From positions 1 through 28,859 of the forward strand of contig JBAYJY010000044.1 in the NCBI GenBank assembly GCA_041664945.1: DNA of 28,859 nt, in the 5' to 3' direction. This stretch comes from JBAYJY01 sp041664945. GTDB taxonomy: Bacteria > UBP15 > UBA6099. The notes under the pieces were generated by a model that was given only the letters and a program-made list of their open reading frames with translations, made no database searches and was not told the origin of the DNA. Of this stretch, positions 1 through 6,088 are shown in pieces (position 1 is the stretch's first letter; every line of letters starts with the position of its first letter). Position numbers and translations under genes: made by a program.

Positions 1-1566
1 AAGGTTGCCGCAGACGTTTCGGTTTCGGATGGGTCCGTAATGGAATATAAACTCGGCGACGGAAAAGTTCACATCGATTACAAAGACCGTAAAATCGTTT
101 TCGCCGGCGGCCTGAATAACAAAGGTTCTGCGGTAGACGCGAACGGATGGATATTCACGAGCGAGCCGTTGAAACTGGGTATTTCGTGGCAGATAGGCGA
201 GATAGACCTTGCGGCGCTTCCCGAGGCCGCTAAGGAATATGCCGCGCCGCTAAAGAAATTCAAAGTTGCAGGCAGAGTGTCGCCTAAAGGAAATCTTGCG
301 CTTAAGGATGGTAATTTTAGGGTTGCCGCCGACGTTTCGGTTTCGGATGGGTCCGTAATGGAATATAAACTCGGCGACGGAAAAGTTCACATCGATTACA
401 AAGACCGGAAAATCGTTTTCGCCGGCGGCCTGAAAAACAAAGGTTCTGCTGTAGACGCGAGCGGATGGGTATTCGCGAGCGAGCCGCTGAAATTCGATGT
501 AGCCGCACAAGTCGCCGTAATAGACGTTGCGGCGATGGCGAAGAAATTCGCGCCGAAAACGCCTGAACTTCTGACGGGAACAGCGGCCGGAACGCTTAGA
601 ATAACCGGCGAGGGGTCGAACCCTGACGAATACTTGGCGACAGGCGACGTCACGGTGCGGAACGGCAACATATATTATCCGACGCCGGTTATTCATGGAG
701 ATGCGAAGAAGCAATATTGGGCTCCGATCCCGTTCAGCGCGATAAAGGCAGGGTTGTCTCACAGGTTCCCGGTTGTCACTGTCAGATATCTTGATATTAC
801 AGGAGACGCCGTCCGCTCATCCGGCAGCGGGAAGATAAAATATCGCAAAGACAAACGAACCGGCGCTCCCGCAGGCCCTATATCGTTCGACGCAGCGGCA
901 AAGTTGTCTTCTCCTGAAATCGGGAAAATTCTTGCGCTCAACAAACAACTCGGCCCGTTCGTCACCGGAGCGCTGAACGCGAAAGGAAAGCTGAAGGGCG
1001 GTTCGGACGATACGTCGTCGTTCGCTGGAGTTTGCGATTTTTCGCTCACAGGCGGCGTTGTCGTGAATCCCTATAACGACCGTGCGGCGAAGCTGCCAAT
1101 CAACGCTGACCTATCGCACTTCAGGTTCGATTCGCTAAAAGGGAACGCGGTTGTCGGCGCCGCGAGGGTGAATTTTCCCGCGCTGGCGCTTAGGAGCGAA
1201 GTGATAAACGCTGATGCCTCGGGGGCGTTAGGGTTCAAGGGCGACATAAACGGACACGCAAAGGCGTCTCTGCCTGTTGCTATGGTCGGGAAAATCATGG
1301 ACTTCAAAAACGCAATGCCAAAGCTGAAAGAACTCAACGACTTGAAGCGCATCGATACATCTTTCGATTTCAGCGGGACAATTCAGCAACCAAAAATCAC
1401 ATGGAACGTAGACGAAGTTCTGCGCAGCGCGTCGGAAAGCTTCATCAAAAAGAAAGCATCTAAAGCAATAGATAAATTTACAGGGCCAGGCACAGCAGGA
1501 GACGGCAAGAGCGCTGAAGATAATATAAAACAGAAATTAAAGGACAAGCTTAAAGGAATGTTCTGA
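1..1566 (+). CDS. AsmA-like envelope protein, 3' part (N-terminus off the window)
   Basis: The frame is open to the left edge, and the codons before the ATG at 40 reproduce the sequence that precedes the same ATG in the second repeat copy, so that ATG is internal. The visible part has about 521 codons. The sequence is a beta-rich alternation of short strands with a Gly/Ala/Lys/Asp-rich composition. The last 130 or so residues fit the AsmA C-terminal pattern: a 'DFSGTIQQPKITWNVDEVL' stretch followed by an amphipathic Lys-rich helix. AsmA/TamB/YhdP family proteins are anchored in the inner membrane and are known or proposed to bridge lipids to the outer membrane; that role is inferred here from family membership. 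An internal duplication with a 318-base period is described separately. It stands alone on the plus strand here. The family call is moderately secure and the exact subfamily is not. Confidence 0.7.
   Translation, partial: KVAADVSVSDGSVMEYKLGDGKVHIDYKDRKIVFAGGLNNKGSAVDANGWIFTSEPLKLGISWQIGEIDLAALPEAAKEYAAPLKKFKVAGRVSPKGNLALKDGNFRVAADVSVSDGSVMEYKLGDGKVHIDYKDRKIVFAGGLKNKGSAVDASGWVFASEPLKFDVAAQVAVIDVAAMAKKFAPKTPELLTGTAAGTLRITGEGSNPDEYLATGDVTVRNGNIYYPTPVIHGDAKKQYWAPIPFSAIKAGLSHRFPVVTVRYLDITGDAVRSSGSGKIKYRKDKRTGAPAGPISFDAAAKLSSPEIGKILALNKQLGPFVTGALNAKGKLKGGSDDTSSFAGVCDFSLTGGVVVNPYNDRAAKLPINADLSHFRFDSLKGNAVVGAARVNFPALALRSEVINADASGALGFKGDINGHAKASLPVAMVGKIMDFKNAMPKLKELNDLKRIDTSFDFSGTIQQPKITWNVDEVLRSASESFIKKKASKAIDKFTGPGTAGDGKSAEDNIKQKLKDKLKGMF
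4..496 (+). repeat. Two near-identical in-frame copies within the AsmA-like gene
   Basis: A segment starting at 4 (gttgccgcagacgtttcggt) recurs at 322 with a 318-base period, which is exactly 106 codons. By eye the copies (about 4-178 and 322-496) differ at only a handful of positions and then diverge. They encode a beta-hairpin-like unit beginning MEYKLGDGKVHIDYKDRKIV. The left copy touches the window edge, so more copies may lie upstream. The low divergence points to recent duplication or gene conversion. Confidence 0.9.
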
Positions 1567-1622
1567 GCTGACTTGACGGTTGTGGAGTGGAAATATCGCG
1601 CAGTTTGCTGCTTTTGAGAGAA

Positions 1623-1653
1623 GCGCGGCGCTCTGTCGGGCTGAAGCCCGACA
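1623..1653. repeat. REP-like palindromic repeat, copy 1
   Basis: A shared 17-base lead (gcgcggcgctctgtcgg) runs into a near-perfect hairpin at 1634-1653: arms tgtcgggct and agcccgaca around a 2-base centre. It lies 57 bases after the AsmA-like stop. It has no T-run, so it looks more like a dispersed extragenic palindrome than a classical terminator. A second copy lies at 2191-2220 in the same orientation. Confidence 0.75.
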
Positions 1654-1791
1654 ACTTCAAATGATTAAAGCCGGTTACTAAAGATTAATGCTGTTGGCCG
1701 CTCTTCCCTGAAATGCCTCCCTGACATCCTGGCCATCTTTTCGAGAGTCACAATACTTAATTTTTTTCGCCGGTTTTAGCCCTGAGATGCG

Positions 1792-1980
1792 TTATGCGGA
1801 AACGGATGTCTCTTTTTTATGTCTTTTCAACTTGAATCCAAATTCATTTTCGAGCTCTTCCGCCCCTTTTTTTATATGGGCGATCTGCTCTTCCGGAGCC
1901 ATGGCATTCAAATCCTCAGATAGCTTTTTCCTGATTTCCCTTATTTCAGCCATTGCCGCCGGTTCGATAATCATTGTCAT
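1792..1980 (-). CDS. Small charged orphan protein (62 aa)
   Basis: It encodes 62 residues starting MTMIIEPAAM, mostly helical and rich in Glu and Lys, ending in a basic stretch (KLKRHKKE). The ATG at 1980 is preceded by AGAGG with a 9-base spacer, a good ribosome-binding site, and there is a TATAAT about 110 bases upstream. No domain is recognised with confidence. Size and charge resemble small antitoxin-like or uncharacterised proteins, but no toxin partner is visible next to it. It is isolated between the AsmA-like and ATPase genes and is bracketed by two copies of the REP-like repeat. It is probably a real gene because of the strong ribosome-binding site and balanced composition. Confidence 0.55.
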   Translation of the reverse strand: MTMIIEPAAMAEIREIRKKLSEDLNAMAPEEQIAHIKKGAEELENEFGFKLKRHKKETSVSA

Positions 1981-2087
1981 TTTCGATAACCTCTTATATC
2001 ACACCTCGTTATTGGCCTGTAATTCATGTATTCCCGCTTTTTATCGAGTTCGTTTCAACTTGTGCGGCCTTTTCATTATCTATACTT

Positions 2088-2093
2088 ATTATA
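2088..2093 (-). promoter_or_regulatory. Candidate -10 box for the 62-aa gene
   Basis: A perfect TATAAT on the minus strand lies in a locally A+T-rich stretch about 108 bases before the start of the small gene. No convincing -35 box sits at 16-18 bases, so the call is tentative. Confidence 0.25.
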
Positions 2094-2190
2094 ACATATC
2101 ATTCATGTGATGATCGAATCAGAAATCAAACAATAAGAAATGAGGGAAGATAATGGTAGTCTGGTCATGCGATTTGCTGATTTAAATGAT

Positions 2191-2220
2191 GCGCGGCGCT
2201 CTGTCGGCTGAATCCGACAG
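2191..2220. repeat. REP-like palindromic repeat, copy 2
   Basis: It repeats gcgcggcgctctgtcgg from copy 1 and then forms the hairpin ctgtcgg-ctgaat-ccgacag at 2201-2220. It has the same orientation as copy 1, about 568 bases apart. It lies 19 bases beyond the stop of the copper ATPase gene, so it may be carried at the 3' end of that transcript. Confidence 0.75.
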
Positions 2221-2238
2221 CAAACCGGTCCAGACGTT

Positions 2239-4905
2239 TTATATCTTCTTCTTCCTCAACCTCAGCGAATTGGTCACGACCGAGACGGACGAGAATGCCA
2301 TCGCGGCGGAGGCGACCATCGGGTTGAGCGCGAAGTGGAAGAACGGATAAAGAACGCCGGCCGCGATCGGGATTCCGATCACGTTGTAGGCGAAAGCCCA
2401 GAAAAGATTCTGCCGTATAGTGGCGATTGTTTTCCGGCTGAGCGCGATTGCAAGTGGAACGCCTCGCAGATCGTCGCGCATGAGCGTTATGTCCGCCGCC
2501 TCTATGGCAACGTCGGTACCGGAGCCGATGGCGATTCCGATGTCCGCCTGAGCGAGCGCCGGCGCGTCGTTTATCCCGTCGCCGACCATCGCCACGACCT
2601 CGCCTTCGGCCTGCAAACGCTTTATCTCCGCGCTTTTGCCGCCGGGCAACACTTCCGAAAGTATCCGCGTTACCCCCGCCTGCGACGCGATCGCTTCAGC
2701 AGTCCGACGCGTGTCGCCGGTCATCATCACAACCCGCAGCCCGCCGCGCTCAAGCGTCTCGACAACCTCGCGCGCGTTCTCTTTCAGCGTGTCCGCCACC
2801 GCAATCGCGCCGAGCGCGCGCCTGTCCCGCGCCGCATACACAAGCGTCTTGCCCTCGCCAGCCAACCGCTCCGCGCCGTCCGCCAGATAATCGAACGAGA
2901 CGCCGCTTTTCTCCATATATTTTCGATTGCCGATCAGCGCCTCGCGCCCTTCGATCCTCGCTGAGACTCCGAGACCCGGCTCGGCGTTGAAATCCGAAAC
3001 CTGCGCTGCTTCGATCTTCATCTCCTTCGCGCGGCGCACAATCGCTGCGGCGATGGGATGTTCTGAATCACGCTCCGCCGCGGCGGTGACGCCAATCAAT
3101 TCAGCGATCTCAACTCCCGGCGCGGGCAGCGCGTCCGTCACCTCGAACCTGCCTTGCGTAAGCGTTCCCGTTTTGTCAAATACTATCGTCGTCAGCCGCC
3201 TCGCGTTTTCAAGCGCTTCGCCGCCCTTGATCAGGATTCCCATCTGCGCGCCCCTGCCCGTCCCGACCATTATCGCAGTCGGCGTCGCCAGCCCCAATGC
3301 GCACGGACAAGCTATTATCAGCACCGATATAAATATCATCATCGAAAACACAAACGACTCATGCGCGCCGAAGAACCACACGAGAAACGAGAGCGCGGCT
3401 ATCGCTATGACAGCCGGAACGAAGATTCCCGCCACGCGGTCCGCCACGCGCTGCACAGGCGCTTTAGCGCCCTGCGCCTCGCGCACCAATCGGATAATCT
3501 GCGAAAGAACGGTGTCGCCGCCCACTCGCGCGGCGCGTATGCGCAGGCTCCCGGTCGCGTTGACCGTCGCGCCGACAACATCGTCGCCCGGCCGCTTCTC
3601 CACCGGCACGCTCTCGCCGGATATCATCGACTCGTCAATCGCTGAAAAGCCTTCGAGCACCGTCCCGTCCACCGGCACGCTTTCGCCGGGCCGGACAACT
3701 ACGGTGTCGCCAACCGCTACATCGTCAATCGGAATCTCCATCTCCGCGCCGCCGCGCACGACACGCGCAGTTCGCGGCCGCAGCCGTATCAGCGCGCGGA
3801 TCGAGTCGGATGTGCGGCTCTTCGCCCGCGCTTCGAGCATTCGCCCGAACAATATCAGCGTGATGATCATACATGTTGTTTCGTAATAGACCGAGCGCTC
3901 GACGCCCGCTTGCGTAAAGAACTCGGGAAAGAATGTCGCCACCGCGCTGTACAGATAGGCGGACACGGCGCCGACAGCCACAAGAGTGTTCATGTCGGCC
4001 GACAGCGAGCGGGTCGCTTTATAGAAACCAGTGAGAAACTGCCGCCCGCTCCAGAACAACACCGGCGTTGTGAGCGCGAAAAGAAACACGTACATTTTCG
4101 GCCCGTGCAGCGCCGCCGGCAGCGGAATCAGTCCGTGCATGCTCAGAAGAAAAACAGGAATCGAAAGCGATGCGCTGAAAATAAGCTTGTTGCGGAGCGA
4201 AACGAATTCTTTCCGGAAGCGGTCTTCGCCTTCCGCGGGCGGAGCGTTGTTGTCAATACGCGTCGCCTTGTAGTCGCCGGTTTTCGAAACGACGTCAGCG
4301 ATTTCAGCCGGCGTCACGGCGCCGGAAATATACACGACAGTCGCCTGCGCCTGCGCGAAATTCACGGTGGCGGAGACAACGCCTGCATGCCGCGCCAGCG
4401 CGCTCTCAAGCCGGTTCACGCACGACGCGCAGGATATCCCCTCGATCGAGAACTCGGCTTTCTCCGTTCGCGCTTTGTATCCCAGCGATTCAATGTCGGC
4501 TATAAGTTTTGCCGGATTCGTAACTTTCGGATTGTACGAGACCGAGGCGTCCATCGCCGCGAAATTCACAGCCGCCGAACTAACGCCTTGCGCGGCGGAG
4601 AGCTTCTTTTCAATCCGCGCCGCGCACGACGCGCACGACATTCCGTCTATCGGCAAATTTATCCGGCGCAGCGGCCCGTGCGATGCGCTCGCTTCAGAAA
4701 CCAGTTCTTCCGACTCGCTATCATCGTCGATAGGACACGTCATCGCCTCGGCGGCTGAATCGGCTTTGAGATATTTATCCGGATCTGCTACGAATTTTTC
4801 CTTGCAGATCGGGTTGCAGAAATAGTAAGTCGTTCCGTCGTGATCGGTTTTCGCCGCTGCTGTTTCCGGCTCGACCTCCATTTTGCACACCGGGTCAATA
4901 TTCAT
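2239..4905 (-). CDS. copA: Cu+-exporting P1B-type ATPase with YHS and two HMA domains
   Basis: It encodes 888 residues from the ATG at 4905. This start has GGGAG five bases upstream; an in-frame TTG 12 bases earlier is a poorer choice. Domains in order: a YHS metal-binding domain (residues 1-47, DPVCKM and a Cys pair near 30-34), HMA1 (CASC at 91-94), HMA2 (CASC at 159-162), then the ATPase core. The core shows SGES in the actuator, the transmembrane metal site ACPCAL (CPC at 533-535), DKTGT with the phosphorylated Asp at about 577, SEHP, and GDGINDAP. The last two helices carry YN and MAFSSVSVV-type residues, the signature of the Cu+ subgroup (1B-1). It should pump cytosolic Cu+ outward. The joined YHS-HMA-HMA arrangement is less common than HMA alone. 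No copper regulator or chaperone gene lies alongside. Family call is very secure. Confidence 0.96.
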   Translation of the reverse strand: MNIDPVCKMEVEPETAAAKTDHDGTTYYFCNPICKEKFVADPDKYLKADSAAEAMTCPIDDDSESEELVSEASASHGPLRRINLPIDGMSCASCAARIEKKLSAAQGVSSAAVNFAAMDASVSYNPKVTNPAKLIADIESLGYKARTEKAEFSIEGISCASCVNRLESALARHAGVVSATVNFAQAQATVVYISGAVTPAEIADVVSKTGDYKATRIDNNAPPAEGEDRFRKEFVSLRNKLIFSASLSIPVFLLSMHGLIPLPAALHGPKMYVFLFALTTPVLFWSGRQFLTGFYKATRSLSADMNTLVAVGAVSAYLYSAVATFFPEFFTQAGVERSVYYETTCMIITLILFGRMLEARAKSRTSDSIRALIRLRPRTARVVRGGAEMEIPIDDVAVGDTVVVRPGESVPVDGTVLEGFSAIDESMISGESVPVEKRPGDDVVGATVNATGSLRIRAARVGGDTVLSQIIRLVREAQGAKAPVQRVADRVAGIFVPAVIAIAALSFLVWFFGAHESFVFSMMIFISVLIIACPCALGLATPTAIMVGTGRGAQMGILIKGGEALENARRLTTIVFDKTGTLTQGRFEVTDALPAPGVEIAELIGVTAAAERDSEHPIAAAIVRRAKEMKIEAAQVSDFNAEPGLGVSARIEGREALIGNRKYMEKSGVSFDYLADGAERLAGEGKTLVYAARDRRALGAIAVADTLKENAREVVETLERGGLRVVMMTGDTRRTAEAIASQAGVTRILSEVLPGGKSAEIKRLQAEGEVVAMVGDGINDAPALAQADIGIAIGSGTDVAIEAADITLMRDDLRGVPLAIALSRKTIATIRQNLFWAFAYNVIGIPIAAGVLYPFFHFALNPMVASAAMAFSSVSVVTNSLRLRKKKI

Positions 4906-4962
4906 GGCAGCTCCCAATAATAAAAGATCTTAATAATAGAACAAGATTATGGAAGCTAATGT

Positions 4963-4992
4963 TTCATAAGCGAAAACTGGAGAAGTTGGCAA
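4963..4992 (-). promoter_or_regulatory. Candidate promoter of the copper ATPase gene
   Basis: On the minus strand TTGCCA (4992-4987) and TATGAA (4968-4963) are separated by 18 bases, about 60 bases before the ATG. I see no clear CueR-like dyad in the spacer, so no copper-responsive operator can be claimed. Confidence 0.35.
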
Positions 4993-5018
4993 TGCCGAAT
5001 CCTGCGATCGGGTTCGAA

Positions 5019-5564
5019 TTATTTTTTGGTTTTCTTTTTGTCATCTGCGATAAAGCTGCCGACGGCGGTAAAAACGCTTTTAAGGTTCGGCTGAATATAC
5101 GAACCGATCATTTTCTCAATAGCGGGCGACGCCGACTTGCACAAAAAAGTCGGGAACGGCGGATAGCGCGTTATATTGACATCGAAAACGCCTTTGCAGG
5201 TCGCCACACAGCGGTTTTCCCCGCATGGCTCGAATTTCCAGACGCCTTCGCATTTCACAAACTCACGAAAATAGTAAGGCTTGATCACCCACCGGCACTC
5301 GGTCGCCTTGAGGTCCCACGTTTCAAAATCTTCCCAGCTTATCATTTCCGGCTTGAGTATATTTCGGATGATATCCGGTATCTGGCCGAGTCCGTGCCAC
5401 TGAATGCTCATCTTCGTCGTGTTGTCATCCACATCCTCGCGGTCCATGACAACTATCTTCGTCAGGTTCGGGCAGTATTTAACATATTCGAGCATCCGGT
5501 CGCGGAACGAAAAATAAACGTCGTGCGCTGAGTATGGAAATTCATGCCTGACATCAATCTTCAT
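5019..5564 (-). CDS. SRPBCC/START-fold protein (possible lipid- or ligand-binding)
   Basis: It encodes 181 residues. The opening pattern (MKIDVRHEFPYSAHDVYFSFRD) followed by alternating strands and a long C-terminal helix (ASPAIEKMIGSYIQPNLKSVFTAV) is typical of the SRPBCC superfamily (Bet v 1/START/polyketide cyclase fold), perhaps close to the DUF2505-type branch. No catalytic residues can be named; members bind hydrophobic ligands or act as small-molecule cyclases. It has no signal peptide and ends in a Lys-rich tail (DDKKKTKK). AAAGG lies 9 bases before the ATG. It has its own candidate promoter and ends about 110 bases before the ATPase start. With the AsmA-like and SCP2-like proteins nearby, a lipid-handling role is possible but inferred. 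Confidence 0.65.
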   Translation of the reverse strand: MKIDVRHEFPYSAHDVYFSFRDRMLEYVKYCPNLTKIVVMDREDVDDNTTKMSIQWHGLGQIPDIIRNILKPEMISWEDFETWDLKATECRWVIKPYYFREFVKCEGVWKFEPCGENRCVATCKGVFDVNITRYPPFPTFLCKSASPAIEKMIGSYIQPNLKSVFTAVGSFIADDKKKTKK

Positions 5565-5637
5565 CTCGATTTGCCTTTCCCGAATATGGCATTTGAACCA
5601 TTCGCTAAATTATTTCAACAGATAATTTATTTGTGTA

Positions 5638-5666
5638 ATTATACCGCAAGACAACCGAATACAAAA
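5638..5666 (-). promoter_or_regulatory. Candidate promoter of the SRPBCC gene
   Basis: A perfect TATAAT (5643-5638, minus strand) sits about 75 bases before the start codon in the gap after the MazG-like gene. The hexamer 17 bases upstream is only a weak -35 match (TTTTGT). It suggests this gene is transcribed independently of the MazG-like gene. Confidence 0.4.
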
Positions 5667-5675
5667 CAATAAATA

Positions 5676-5972
5676 TCATCTCGGATTTGGTTCGCCGCAG
5701 CCGCAGGGCGTCAGGCCGCACTTAGGGCATCCCGCGCCGTATTTCCCGGCGGCCTTTTCGATATCAACGCCGCAAATCGTCGCGAGGCTCACAAGCCATG
5801 CAAACACGTCTGAAAACTCCTCTTCCATTTCCTCCGCGCTTCCACGCCTGATAGCTCGCGAAAGTTCGCCGACTTCCTCGACAAACCACGCGAACGTGCC
5901 CATCGCTCCGCGCGCGCCGTCTTTTTCAAGATATATATCTTTTATCTTTTTTTGAAACTCGCTGATTTCCAT
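5676..5972 (-). CDS. MazG-like nucleotide pyrophosphohydrolase with Cys-rich tail
   Basis: It encodes 98 residues, the length of a single MazG-fold domain. The all-alpha NTP-PPase metal motif is visible as EExxE at residues 32-36 (EEVGE) and ExxD at 52-55 (EFSD). Such enzymes hydrolyse NTPs or dNTPs to the monophosphate and pyrophosphate and are thought to clean the nucleotide pool; the substrate cannot be read from sequence. After the fold comes a short tail with Cys at 82, 85, 90 and 92 (CPKCGLTPCGC), which could bind a metal ion. The start at 5972 has a G-rich but not ideal ribosome-binding site. It lies downstream of the large membrane protein gene on the same strand, with two palindromes in the 116-base gap. 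Confidence 0.8.
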   Translation of the reverse strand: MEISEFQKKIKDIYLEKDGARGAMGTFAWFVEEVGELSRAIRRGSAEEMEEEFSDVFAWLVSLATICGVDIEKAAGKYGAGCPKCGLTPCGCGEPNPR

Positions 5973-6002
5973 TTAGCGCCCCGCGTTGCTTCTTTATGTA
6001 TT

Positions 6003-6062
6003 GGGCGCAGCATGCTGCGCCCCTACGCTTGTTCATATGTCGGACGCGGCATGCTGCGCCCC
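6003..6062. repeat. Tandem pair of palindromic elements
   Basis: A perfect 20-base palindrome (gggcgcagcatgctgcgccc, 6003-6022) is followed by a related, imperfect one at 6042-6062 sharing gcatgctgcgcccct. They occupy most of the gap between the polytopic membrane protein gene and the MazG-like gene. The repeated form and extragenic position suggest a dispersed REP-type family, different from the one at 1623 and 2191. Confidence 0.75.
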
Positions 6063-6088
6063 TGAGTTGATTTCGTTAACCCCGGTTA

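Noticed and set aside
1787..2110. Plus-strand frame of 107 codons over the small orphan gene
   Set aside because: It is Phe/Ser/Ile-rich with no ribosome-binding site, while the minus-strand 62-residue gene has a strong one and balanced composition.
2927..3886. Long plus-strand frame of about 319 codons opposite the copper ATPase gene
   Set aside because: It is antisense to a gene with every P1B ATPase motif; the product is Arg/Ser/Ala-rich with no recognisable domain, as expected for an antisense frame in G+C-rich DNA.
4906..4917. TTG at 4917 as the start of the copper ATPase
   Set aside because: The GGGAG motif lies inside this extension, five bases before the ATG at 4905, which also gives the usual YHS beginning.
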